Source: an uncultured Desulfuromonas sp.
GTDB taxonomy: Bacteria; Desulfobacterota; Desulfuromonadia; Desulfuromonadales; Desulfuromonadaceae
DNA length: 64,000 nt
Direction of reading: 5' to 3'
Assembly (NCBI RefSeq): GCF_963678835.1
Contig: NZ_OY787469.1
Location: forward strand, 806,001 to 870,000
Shown: one piece after another, positions 45,994-54,273 of the stretch
How the letters are laid out: each line of letters starts with the position of its first letter
Numbering within the stretch: the first letter of the stretch is position 1
Translations under genes and position numbers: made by a program
The notes under the pieces: model-generated
Databases searched by the model: none
What the model saw: only the letters and a program-made list of their open reading frames with translations
What the model was told of the DNA's origin: nothing

Positions 45994-47025
45994 ATGGAAA
46001 GTATTTATTACATCGGTTTGGACGTCCACAAAAAAAGCATCGCTTACTGCATTAAAACCGAGAGCGGGAAGCTCGTAAGAGAAGGGACGATCAAGGCGCA
46101 ACGCGAATCATTGAGGCAATGGCTGCAGGAGTTGCCAGCTCCGTGGATAGGCGCGCTGGAAGCAACGATCTTCACCGGTTGGATCTACGACTTTCTCAAG
46201 CCGCATGCTCTTGAGTTGAAAGTAGCGCATCCGCAAATGCTCAAGGCAATCACGGCGGCCAAAAAGAAAAACGATCGCGCCGATGCGGAAACGCTCGCGG
46301 ATTTGCTACGTGTCAATCTTCTGCCGCAATGTTACATGATGCCGCCGGAGTTACGAGAATTGCGGCGTATGCTGCGTTACAGAAATTTGGTCGTGAGCGC
46401 CGCAACGCAAATGAAGAACAAAATGTCCGGTTTGTTGATGGAGGTCGGTGCTCCATACAGCAAACGACGCTTGCATGGAAAGAAATATTTTTCCGAGTTG
46501 CTCGAAAAGGTAGAGGATGTTCCTGACTCGGTCAAGGAACTGTTGGTTTTGAGTCGCGGTAATTTGGAACTGTTTACAGCGGTTCAGAAGAAACTGACTA
46601 AATCGCTACGCGAAGAGCCCCTTATTCAGGAGCGTGTTGAACGTTTGATGAGTATTCCTGGTGTAGGTGAGGTCATGGCCCTGACCTGGGTTTTGGAGAT
46701 CGGTGAGCCGCAACGTTTCAAAAATGCTCGGCAGGCCATCAGTTACTGTGGACTTTGCAGCGCTCAAAAAGAATCCGCAGGTAAAGAAAGACGAGGACCA
46801 ATTTCAAAAAAACGCAACAAACACCTGCAAACAAAGCTGATTGAAGCGGCAAAGCTGGCTCCACATTGGAACCCCCAGCTTGCGCTGATCCACGATAAAG
46901 AACTTAAAAAAGGAAATCGCAACCGGGCGACCCTGGCTGTAGCACGTAAACTCGTTGAATATATGCTGGCGGTTGAGAGACGTGGCACTCCATTTAAACA
47001 GGAGGTCAGTGCCAAGGTTGCATGA
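45994..47025 (+). CDS. IS110-family transposase 1
   Basis: 343 residues from the ATG at 45994 with AAGGAGG before it; the longer frame start at 45895 is unlikely. RuvC-like DEDD domain: GLDVHKKSIAYCI (Asp12), GALEATIFTGW (Glu) and KKNDRADAETLADLL (Asp pair). The C-terminal Tnp20/HhH part has RLMSIPGVGEVMALTWVLEI and the serine-nucleophile region YCGLCSAQKESAGK. IS110 enzymes use a bridge RNA from their non-coding ends; the flanks 45881-45993 and 47026-47300 are the places to look. Confidence 0.92.
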   Translation: MESIYYIGLDVHKKSIAYCIKTESGKLVREGTIKAQRESLRQWLQELPAPWIGALEATIFTGWIYDFLKPHALELKVAHPQMLKAITAAKKKNDRADAETLADLLRVNLLPQCYMMPPELRELRRMLRYRNLVVSAATQMKNKMSGLLMEVGAPYSKRRLHGKKYFSELLEKVEDVPDSVKELLVLSRGNLELFTAVQKKLTKSLREEPLIQERVERLMSIPGVGEVMALTWVLEIGEPQRFKNARQAISYCGLCSAQKESAGKERRGPISKKRNKHLQTKLIEAAKLAPHWNPQLALIHDKELKKGNRNRATLAVARKLVEYMLAVERRGTPFKQEVSAKVA

Positions 47026-47430
47026 AAGGGAAGGCGAATAGATAGATTACCATGAATTCACACGATCTCCCGCCAGGCCTTGCCTTTCCGGGGACTGCGC
47101 AAGCTTGGCTGTGCGCCATTATATACTGTTTCAAGGCTGGCGGGTTGGCCCAAACTCAATCTTCCGAGACGGGAGCATCGTTTCCCTGAGACGGCACATG
47201 GATGTCTGGTCGCCTGACAGGCGGACCACAAGAACAAGATCAAAAAGATCGAAACGAATTCGTGAGGCTGCAACAAACCAGGCTTGGAGGATATCCGAAG
47301 CTAAAGGGAAATCTCCGTTTTCCCCTTGACTTTACTTATCATGGATGTCCCTCGTTTCCCCGAAATAAAGGCTGATTATGCCGATGATGACAAACACTGG
47401 AATCTTCTGAAGGGGCATCGTCATGATTTT
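47026..47430. other. Downstream flank of IS110 copy 1
   Basis: 405 bp without a supported gene. It contains gtctggtcgcctgacaggcg, a short hairpin, and presumably the right end of the IS110 element. Minor frames on both strands look spurious. Confidence 0.45.
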
Positions 47431-47787
47431 TTATGCTCCTGACACCGTCGGGTCAATCACCTGGTCCATTGGTTGCGCGGGCCGTTTTAACTGCAGATGA
47501 CAATGGCTACAGTAGATATCGACATCATCTAAATAGTCAGAAAGTCGATAAGGCGTTTGGCAATGCTCACAATGATAGACGCTTGGATCGTCTTCATCCA
47601 ATGGGGCAACAGGTTTGTGTGACAGCAAGATCAAGGACGCCATAAATCCAAAAGGACCGAGCAGCAGAACAAGGACAATGACAAGGGTGCGTTGCGGGTG
47701 GTCCGTACGCACAGCCCACACGATTGGCGACAACCAGATCAGCACAAAAATGAGAAGCCACATGAGAAACCACAGGGTATTGTTCAC
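47431..47787 (-). CDS. Small membrane protein with zinc-ribbon-like tail
   Basis: 118 residues: two membrane helices (about 5-25 and 34-57), then YHCEHCQTPYRLSDY and IYCSHCHLQL, two CxxC pairs that could form a zinc ribbon facing the cytoplasm. Family not recognised. It starts 28 bp after the end of the upstream membrane protein gene, so the two probably share a transcript. Confidence 0.65.
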   Translation of the reverse strand: MNNTLWFLMWLLIFVLIWLSPIVWAVRTDHPQRTLVIVLVLLLGPFGFMASLILLSHKPVAPLDEDDPSVYHCEHCQTPYRLSDYLDDVDIYCSHCHLQLKRPAQPMDQVIDPTVSGA

Positions 47788-47814
47788 GTTAAATCCTTTC
47801 TATGTGGATCACTT

Positions 47815-48510
47815 TCACCGCAAAACAAAATGGCCGAAAAAAGCCATTGAAATAATCATGGGCAGCACCGTTTGAATAAGGACAAATGCCTGCGCCAGAT
47901 AGCCCCATGCACGATGGTTCGTATTGGATGCGCAGCGCCAGGTGACCATTGCCGCCCATAACCATGCCGTTTGAATGGCCGCCAGTGTCAAGGGCGTAAG
48001 AAGCAGGTCTGCTAAGTGAGCTGTTTCAATAATATGATAGTGCTTCAACCCCCATGTAATCCCCTGAGTGCCAATGCCCAGCGCATAAGGAAGTGCAATA
48101 TACAACAGCCAAAACGCCTTCCACAGGGGAAGTTCTCCAGCGATTGCCAACTCCAATGTTCCCGGTTGCTTGTGCTGATCCGAGCTTTTGTCTGAATCAC
48201 GTAGCAGACGTGACAGATACACAGAAGCCAAGCCAAAAATAGCGCTCCAAAGTGCTGCCAGTGAAAATCCCCAGCTCACCAACCGCCATGCCAGATCTCT
48301 CTTAGACTTGGTTGCGTCGAGAATCAACATACATAACTTTTGCAGCGATGTAACGTCCGTCATTTTTGTAATGTCATCTGCCAGCGTTGGAAACATTGGA
48401 ATGTCAATTTTGTAGATAATATGTATGAAAAGGGCAGAGATCAAAAGTGTCAGAACCGCCCAGGAAGATAAGATTTCAAGGGTAAACGCCGCTCGTTTGA
48501 TTGGTTGCAT
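47815..48510 (-). CDS. Integral membrane protein, unknown family
   Basis: 231 residues, about five hydrophobic segments (starting near 15-30, 82-105, 133-155, 165-190 and 205-228). The loop between the first two is charged and may be periplasmic. No motif recognised. First gene of a two-gene unit with the zinc-ribbon membrane protein. Confidence 0.65.
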   Translation of the reverse strand: MQPIKRAAFTLEILSSWAVLTLLISALFIHIIYKIDIPMFPTLADDITKMTDVTSLQKLCMLILDATKSKRDLAWRLVSWGFSLAALWSAIFGLASVYLSRLLRDSDKSSDQHKQPGTLELAIAGELPLWKAFWLLYIALPYALGIGTQGITWGLKHYHIIETAHLADLLLTPLTLAAIQTAWLWAAMVTWRCASNTNHRAWGYLAQAFVLIQTVLPMIISMAFFGHFVLR

Positions 48511-48878
48511 GGGTTGGCTCCTGTCTTTATTGTTGAATTCTCTTCGTAGAGGGTAAGTTAAATTGGCGAGGTACGCCTATGCGGTTTTTTTGAGAAAACA
48601 AATCAAGCTGTCAAAGAAGTCACTTTTGTGTGGAATGGAAAGGTAAAAATTCCACAATTAGGGTGAAATTTAAAGTCGGACTACGCCTTACATTGCGCTG
48701 GCGCTGTGTGTAATTATTCGAGATCGTTACGATGCGTGTCGGGCTTTTCCCCTTTTTTCCAGGAGTAAACATCAGACAGGACGGTATCCTAATGTTCTTT
48801 GGCTGTCGCCATGATATTTCTCCAGCCAGGGGGTGAGGCAATGCGTGTTTTTGATGCACGGAGAAAGCGAGAGCCTCT
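48511..48878. other. Intergenic region
   Basis: Upstream of the minus-strand membrane-protein pair. A 79-codon minus-strand frame (48620-48859) shows no protein-like features. Confidence 0.4.
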
Positions 48879-48958
48879 GTAGGAGCGAATTTATTCGCGA
48901 ATTGTTCTGGTCATTGATCCTTTTCATGAGGGGAATTCGCGGCTGAAGCCGCTCCTAC
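48879..48958 (+). repeat. REPIN-like palindrome, copy 2
   Basis: 80 bp with GTAGGAGCGAATTTATTCGC at one end and GCGGCTGAAGCCGCTCCTAC at the other. Orientation is opposite to copy 1. Confidence 0.85.
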
Positions 48959-49180
48959 AATAAGATGATGTGCGGCGAGAACACTGAACTGTCACTGTGA
49001 TCTTCCCTCTGTCGAGGTGCTCCTGCCTGTTTCATAAAACAGATTTTACATTTGTTGACAAGTTTTTTACCTGGTCGCGACAACTGTGTGCCTCCACGGC
49101 GCTATAGTGAAAATCACAAAGCCACACAAATTGAGCTTTTCAATACAGGCTACTTTCAGCGCACAAAAAAGGGGGATCAT

Positions 49181-49987
49181 ATGAAAAACGTACGCCATCT
49201 TCTTATCGCACTTTTGTTTGTCGTAATCAGTTTCCCAGGACTGGCTTTGGCCAGTGATCTTTATGATGAGAACATCATTCATCAGCCGAAAGACGGCATC
49301 ATTCGCCTGTTTGGCCCAGGTGGCCCACATAGCGGCTATATCAAAGTAGCCAAAGCGTTTGAAAAGGCCACCGGCCACAAAGTCGAGGTTATCTTTGGCC
49401 CGGAAAGCCGCTGGTCAAAAGATGCCCAGCAGCGAGCCGACATTATTTTTGGCAGCTCTGAACAGTCGATGATCGCGTATCTGGAGAACTATCGGTTTGT
49501 TACCAGCGAGATGGTTCAGCCACTCTACATTCGCCCGGCGGTGATCGTTGTGCAAAAAGGCAATCCCAAAAATATTCAAGGTTTTAACGACCTGCTCAAG
49601 CCGGGCATGAGTGTTATTGTTACAGAAGGCAAAGGGGTGTACAACACCTCCGGTACCGGTGTCTGGGAAGATGTGGCCGGGCGGCTTGGTTCACTGAATG
49701 ATGTCAAAACGCTGCGCCGCAATATTGCTTCGTTTGAAAAAGGCAGTGGTGCCAGCTTCCGTGCATTTAAAAATTTGAATGCCGATGCCTGGATCACCTG
49801 GAGTCATTGGCCAATTGATCATGCCGATGTCGCAGACTATGTTGCGCTGGAACCGCAGCGCCAAATTTACCGCGTGACTAATATTGCAGTGTCACCGCAG
49901 GCAGATCCAGCAACATGGGCGTTTGTTACCTTTTTGAAAAGTTCCAAAGGTGCCGAATTGTTTGCCACGGAAGGTTGGACAAGATAG
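49181..49987 (+). CDS. Periplasmic solute-binding protein linked to a sensor kinase
   Basis: 268 residues from the ATG at 49181 (GGGGG upstream; frame starts at 49052 and later are too far from a ribosome site). Signal peptide ends LALA-S (about 25). The mature protein resembles sulfate/molybdate-type binding proteins: LFGPGGPHSGYIKVAKAFEK, HKVEVIFGPESRW, DIIFGSSEQSM, IYRVTNIAVSPQADPATWAF. No ABC permease or ATPase follows; instead a terminator and then a histidine kinase and regulator. It probably presents a ligand to that kinase. Ligand unknown. Confidence 0.8.
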   Translation: MKNVRHLLIALLFVVISFPGLALASDLYDENIIHQPKDGIIRLFGPGGPHSGYIKVAKAFEKATGHKVEVIFGPESRWSKDAQQRADIIFGSSEQSMIAYLENYRFVTSEMVQPLYIRPAVIVVQKGNPKNIQGFNDLLKPGMSVIVTEGKGVYNTSGTGVWEDVAGRLGSLNDVKTLRRNIASFEKGSGASFRAFKNLNADAWITWSHWPIDHADVADYVALEPQRQIYRVTNIAVSPQADPATWAFVTFLKSSKGAELFATEGWTR

Positions 49988-50016
49988 CAGTCAGGTTATA
50001 AAGTACAAACAATTTT

Positions 50017-50051
50017 CGTTGCCGGGCATTTGCCCGGCAACGTGTTTTTTT
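50017..50051 (+). terminator. Rho-independent terminator/attenuator after the binding protein
   Basis: 11-bp perfect stem cgttgccgggc / gcccggcaacg, loop attt, then seven T. It separates the binding-protein gene from the kinase gene and would make the former more abundant. Confidence 0.88.
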
Positions 50052-50074
50052 GCGGGAAAGGGCACATTTCAGAT

Positions 50075-51592
50075 ATGCCAGAATCGACTACCACCACATC
50101 ACCTAAAAAACGACTGGTGTTTGTCGCCTTCATTGTGGTGATTGTCACTAGCGCGATTCTTGCGGCTTTGGGCTATCATTATCTTACCTATCGCAATGCT
50201 CTGATGCAGAATGCGGTGATTCGCAGCGGCCAGATGTCGGTACGCGTGTGTGTGGATGACCTTGAGCAGGCGATTCTCGCCGAAGAGAACAGAATGATTC
50301 TCGATGTCGCAGTCGCCCGTTCAGAGCTTTTGGATGCCAAGCGATTGGCACGTATCAATCAACGTTATCCGATGATTGATACGTTGTTTCTTCATCCAAC
50401 ACTAAGCTCTGAAGCCAGAGACAATCCGTTGCAGGCCTGGCTGATTCGGCGAGTTCAACAAGACGTGGCGACGCGGCCAACCCAGCCTTTGAAGCTGCGT
50501 CATCTCTCCGGTTGGCTTAACGACCAACCGGTCCAGGTCGGATTCGTTCTCCTGGCCGGTGGATCCGCAGACTCTCCGGGACAGTATCTGATCTTTACCC
50601 TTGATCTGCACGCTATCCAAACCCGCTTGTTGTCTGAGCATCAGCAGATCCATGACCACATTGTGATCCGGGAAAACGTTTCATCCGAGCACGCTGGTGC
50701 GGAAGATCCGTTTGTTGTTGAAGCCTCATTTGGTCAGATCCTTCCCTTTTGGACTCTTACCAGCACCATCGACAACCAGGGTATGACCAGTCGCTCCCGC
50801 ATGGAATTCGTTATTTATTCCACCCTGATTGTTTTTCTGTTTGGCCTCATTTTGCTTAGCGTCTATTTCATCTGGCGGCAGGTTCATCACGAAAAGAAAC
50901 TCTCCTTAGTGAAATCGCAGATGATTTCCCATGTTTCTCATGAGCTGAAGACACCGCTGTCGCTGATTCGCATGTACACCGAAACCCTGCTGCTTGGCCG
51001 GGTGGAAACGCCCGAAAAAAAGGAGAGCTATTATCGCATTATTCTTGGTGAATGCGACCATCTGCACCTTCTGATCAATAATACTCTGGATTTTTCCAGC
51101 ATTGAAAAAGGGATGAAGGAGTACCATTTTAAATGCGGCAATCTCGCTGAAGTGCTAGAGCATCTTGTGTCGCAATATCATGATTACTTCACGCAACAAG
51201 GCTTCGCCGTGTGCGTTGCGATCGACAACGATATTCCGAACTCATTTTTTGATCCTCTAGCGATCAATCAAGTGTTTGGCAATCTGCTCGATAACGCCAT
51301 AAAGTTCAGTCCTGACGAAAAAAAAATCTATCTGGCGCTGTCAGTAAAAGAGGGTGAGATGAAAGTCGAAGTCACGGATTGTGGCATAGGTATGCGTCCT
51401 GATGGTGTGGCAGCAATTTTTGCGCCCTATACGCGATTGTCCAGCAAGTTTCGTGGTTCAGGAATTGGCCTGTCGTTGGTAAAGCACGCCGTTGATGCCC
51501 ATGGAGGAACCATTCAGGTTTTAAGCAAACCCGGCGCGGGGAGCACGTTTATTGTGACCTTGCCGATCAGGGAGGGAGCAGATGACGCTTAA
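50075..51592 (+). CDS. Membrane sensor histidine kinase
   Basis: 505 residues from the ATG at 50075; an upstream in-frame TTG lies inside the terminator. Membrane helices at about 13-35 and 255-277 enclose a periplasmic sensor domain of about 220 residues. Cytoplasmic HisKA ISHVSHELKTPLSLIRMYTE (the phospho-acceptor His), HATPase with LLDNAIKFSPDE, DCGIGM and GSGIGLSLVKHAVD. Its 3' end overlaps the regulator gene by 11 bp. Confidence 0.9.
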   Translation: MPESTTTTSPKKRLVFVAFIVVIVTSAILAALGYHYLTYRNALMQNAVIRSGQMSVRVCVDDLEQAILAEENRMILDVAVARSELLDAKRLARINQRYPMIDTLFLHPTLSSEARDNPLQAWLIRRVQQDVATRPTQPLKLRHLSGWLNDQPVQVGFVLLAGGSADSPGQYLIFTLDLHAIQTRLLSEHQQIHDHIVIRENVSSEHAGAEDPFVVEASFGQILPFWTLTSTIDNQGMTSRSRMEFVIYSTLIVFLFGLILLSVYFIWRQVHHEKKLSLVKSQMISHVSHELKTPLSLIRMYTETLLLGRVETPEKKESYYRIILGECDHLHLLINNTLDFSSIEKGMKEYHFKCGNLAEVLEHLVSQYHDYFTQQGFAVCVAIDNDIPNSFFDPLAINQVFGNLLDNAIKFSPDEKKIYLALSVKEGEMKVEVTDCGIGMRPDGVAAIFAPYTRLSSKFRGSGIGLSLVKHAVDAHGGTIQVLSKPGAGSTFIVTLPIREGADDA

Positions 51593-52295
51593 AGGCAAAA
51601 CTATCCTCATCATTGAAGATGATCAACTGATGCGTGAAGGGCTGTGCGATAACCTCGAATTTGAAGGGTATCATGTCGTTACGGCGGTTGATGGTGAAGA
51701 CGGGCTGGAACAGGCGGCCACTTTGTCACCGGATTTGATTCTGCTTGATGTCATGCTTCCCGGTGTTGATGGTATTGATGTCTGTCGACAATTACGCAGC
51801 CATGGCAAGACTATTCCGATCATCATGTTATCCGCACGTAGCAGCGAGATTGACAAGGTTCTTGGCTTGGAGATTGGCGCAGATGATTATCTGGCCAAAC
51901 CGTTTGGTGTCAAAGAATTGCTGGCGCGAATCAAAGCCCTGTTTCGCCGCTTTGAACCAAAACCGTTGGAAGAGACATTTTGTTTTGGCCCTATTGAGGT
52001 TGATTTTTCACGCCACGTGGTAAAAAAGAACAGCCGGATTGTTGAATTGACCGCCAAAGAGTTTGATCTTCTCACGTGCTTTGTCCTTAACGCCGGATTT
52101 GCCCTGTCGCGGGAAACTCTTCTCGAAGAAGTGTGGGGCATGAACAGCGCGACAACAACGCGCACTGTAGACAACCATGTCCTCAAGTTGCGTAAAAAAT
52201 TGGAAGAGACTCCTGAAACTCCGCGCTATTTCGTGACGATTTATGGAATGGGGTATAAGTTTATTGCCATCAGTCAAGACTCTCCGGCCTTATAA
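51582..52295 (+). CDS. OmpR-family response regulator
   Basis: 237 residues. Receiver (IIEDDQLM, LLDVMLPGVDGIDVC with the phospho-Asp, LAKPFG with the conserved Lys), and a winged-helix DNA-binding domain (VELTAKEFDLLTCFVLNAGF, RTVDNHVLKLRKKLEE, YGMGYKF). Cognate partner of the kinase by overlap. Target genes may include the solute-binding gene upstream. Confidence 0.93.
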   Translation: MTLKGKTILIIEDDQLMREGLCDNLEFEGYHVVTAVDGEDGLEQAATLSPDLILLDVMLPGVDGIDVCRQLRSHGKTIPIIMLSARSSEIDKVLGLEIGADDYLAKPFGVKELLARIKALFRRFEPKPLEETFCFGPIEVDFSRHVVKKNSRIVELTAKEFDLLTCFVLNAGFALSRETLLEEVWGMNSATTTRTVDNHVLKLRKKLEETPETPRYFVTIYGMGYKFIAISQDSPAL

Positions 52296-52434
52296 CATGA
52301 CGATCTACTGTCGTGGCGCCGTGGCAGGCGTACCGCCCAGACATTATGCAGGTCAGAGGATGAAAATTCGCCTGACAGCGCAGAATGGCGCTAGCGCTTG
52401 AGCACACTTAACTTTGTCATCGAAAAGAGCCTCT
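52296..52434. other. Short intergenic stretch
   Basis: Contains gaatggcgctagcgcttgag (about 52383), which resembles the end of the MITE-like family, and gtcatcgaa shared with the flank of REPIN copy 1. Confidence 0.45.
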
Positions 52435-52514
52435 GTAGGAGCGAATTTATTCGCGAATTGTTCTGGCCATTAATCCTTATCATGATGGGAATTCGCGGTT
52501 GAAGCCGCTCCGAC
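52435..52514 (+). repeat. REPIN-like palindrome, copy 3
   Basis: 80 bp, GTAGGAGCGAATTTATTCGC ... GCGGTTGAAGCCGCTCCGAC; two changes from copy 2. Flanks match those of copy 1 on both sides (tttgtcatcgaa; gctgaagtacgag). Confidence 0.85.
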
Positions 52515-52544
52515 AAGAGACAATTTTAATGATGCTGAAGTACG

Positions 52545-52720
52545 AGTTTAAAGGAAAAAGCAGCAAAAACGGGGTTGTCCGCGCACGGGGGCTGTCCCAG
52601 GCTTTTGCGCTGCAAACCGCCAGCGTTCCATCGCCCGCAAACATCTCGGACAGCCCCACATAGGGCTTGAGACAGTCCCGAGTTTGCAGTGGAAGTGCTT
52701 AGACTCGCGCCATTCCGGAC
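52545..52720. mobile_element. MITE-like element D
   Basis: Inverted relative of the core of element B: aaaaagcagcaaaaacgggg, gctgtcccaggcttttgcg, gtgcttagactcgcgccatt. The outer ends are partly lost. Adjacent to REPIN copy 3. Confidence 0.7.
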
Positions 52721-52885
52721 GGACCAATCAATGGCTGAAGGATCAGGGGATTGTGTCTGTAAAAGAACTGTGGGTGACGACTCATTACCCGGCTAGGGCC
52801 CGGTAACATCATCGAACCGCCCGGTGTGGACCCGCATGCCGGGTGGCTAAAATCCCCGACTACCCAATTCGACACCTATTGACTT
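52721..52885. other. Intergenic, 3' of the S41 gene
   Basis: No gene supported; contains a short frame-like fragment (WLKDQGIVSVKELWVTTH, 52732 onward) that looks like the end of another gene but is too short to identify. Confidence 0.35.
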
Positions 52886-54118
52886 TTAATTCGTCGGTTG
52901 CTTGATAAGATGCTCAAGGGCTTTTTTAAGCTGCGCGTCTTGTCCGGCACAGTAGCGTACATCGAATGGAACTTCAATGTCCGGCGGAACGCCAATTCCT
53001 TCCAGATTGACTCCATCAACAAGGGCGCTTTGTACCGCGAGAAAAAGGGTATCGCCATTGGATAACGGAAAAAGCCGGCCACCGAGGACGTCACCTGCCG
53101 TTCGCTCTCCAATTACTTTTACTTGTTGGTACCTTCGAGCGCCGTACGCTAGCAACTCTTTTCCACTTCGACTATATTGGTTAACCAAGTAGACCGCCTG
53201 TTTTCTCCATTGAGAGTCAAAAACGGTTACCGTACCATCTCTATGATGCATCTTAAGGACCGGAATCTTCGTATTAAAGATATTAAGATAAGATGGCGCT
53301 GCCCCACCCAAGCCATATCGCAAATCAATGATCAACGCGTCGGCTTCTTTCAATTTTCCCCAAGTTATGGCGTTCAATAATTCCTGATGGTATTCATAAC
53401 CCGCGTAAGAATATATGTGAACATAGCCAACGCGCGTTTCGTTCTGTTCAATAATCCGAACACTGGATTTTTGCGCCTCTAACATCTCCTGTTTGGGATT
53501 AACCAGCACTGGCTGCATCAAAATCGTGAATGGCTTGTCCGTCTCTTTTCGTCGGATTTTAAAGACAACATTTTTTCCAACATTTGAACGTAGCGAAGTG
53601 ATCGGCAAGTAGGGGGCGCCATTGGCGGAGAGGATTTCATCCCCCTGTAACAGTCCCGCTTTCTCGGCGACACTTCCGGCAAGGACAGAGACAATGTATA
53701 CACGGTTCCCAATATCTTGGGTCAGAATACCGACCGATGGATACAACACTTCTTTACCGTCAAATAGTCTGCTGATCTCTGGAATTTTTGAAAACAATGC
53801 GCAGAGCTGATAATACTCATAATCATCCGGCGTTAAATAATAGGTATGAGACGCATGCAATTCATCAAGCATGCAATTCACCAAACTGGAAAATGCTTTT
53901 TGAGAAGAAATATTTTTTAACCGAATACGATAGTCGGCTTTAATCGCGGGAAAATCTTTAGCGATTTGTTCAGGATTATAAAAATGCGTTTCAACAATGT
54001 TAACGATTTCCTCAAATAAAGCTGAATAGGGGCTAGGGGTTTGTTCTGCTGCGGCAAATGGAACTTTTGCAATAATGAGGCACACGCTGAGAATGACAAG
54101 TAGACATTTTTTCATCAT
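52886..54118 (-). CDS. S41-family peptidase-like exported protein with PDZ domain
   Basis: 410 residues: signal peptide (1-24, AAA-E), helical N-terminal domain, PDZ domain (about 128-200; VYIVSVLAGSVAEKAGLLQG), and S41 core (VGYVHIYSYAGYEYHQELLN, ADALIIDLRYGLGGA, QYSRSGKELLAYG, VIGERTAGDVLGG). By alignment to CtpA/Prc the nucleophile Ser318 is kept, but the general-base Lys 25 residues later is Asp343. The enzyme may use another base or be a non-catalytic relative. Periplasmic. Confidence 0.82.
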   Translation of the reverse strand: MMKKCLLVILSVCLIIAKVPFAAAEQTPSPYSALFEEIVNIVETHFYNPEQIAKDFPAIKADYRIRLKNISSQKAFSSLVNCMLDELHASHTYYLTPDDYEYYQLCALFSKIPEISRLFDGKEVLYPSVGILTQDIGNRVYIVSVLAGSVAEKAGLLQGDEILSANGAPYLPITSLRSNVGKNVVFKIRRKETDKPFTILMQPVLVNPKQEMLEAQKSSVRIIEQNETRVGYVHIYSYAGYEYHQELLNAITWGKLKEADALIIDLRYGLGGAAPSYLNIFNTKIPVLKMHHRDGTVTVFDSQWRKQAVYLVNQYSRSGKELLAYGARRYQQVKVIGERTAGDVLGGRLFPLSNGDTLFLAVQSALVDGVNLEGIGVPPDIEVPFDVRYCAGQDAQLKKALEHLIKQPTN

Positions 54119-54168
54119 AAGGTCTATTCTATTCGGTTGATTTAATTTTTTATTCGTAATTTGGGTTA

Positions 54169-54241
54169 AATACCCCGCAGTTCACTGCGTGATTGAGCAA
54201 AGATTGCAGGCTGTTGATACCCCGTAGCTTGCTGCGGGGTA
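54169..54241. repeat. Two taccccg-type hairpins upstream of RAYT copy 1
   Basis: taccccgcagttcactgcg (54169 onward) and taccccgtagc / gctgcggggta (54218-54241, loop tt). The second forms an 11-bp stem. REP-like small palindromes beside a REP-associated transposase unit. Confidence 0.5.
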
Positions 54242-54273
54242 GTTCATTTCAATGCCGAACGTTTTTGAATATC

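Noticed and set aside
48620-48859. 79-codon minus-strand frame
   Set aside because: No ribosome site or recognisable sequence.
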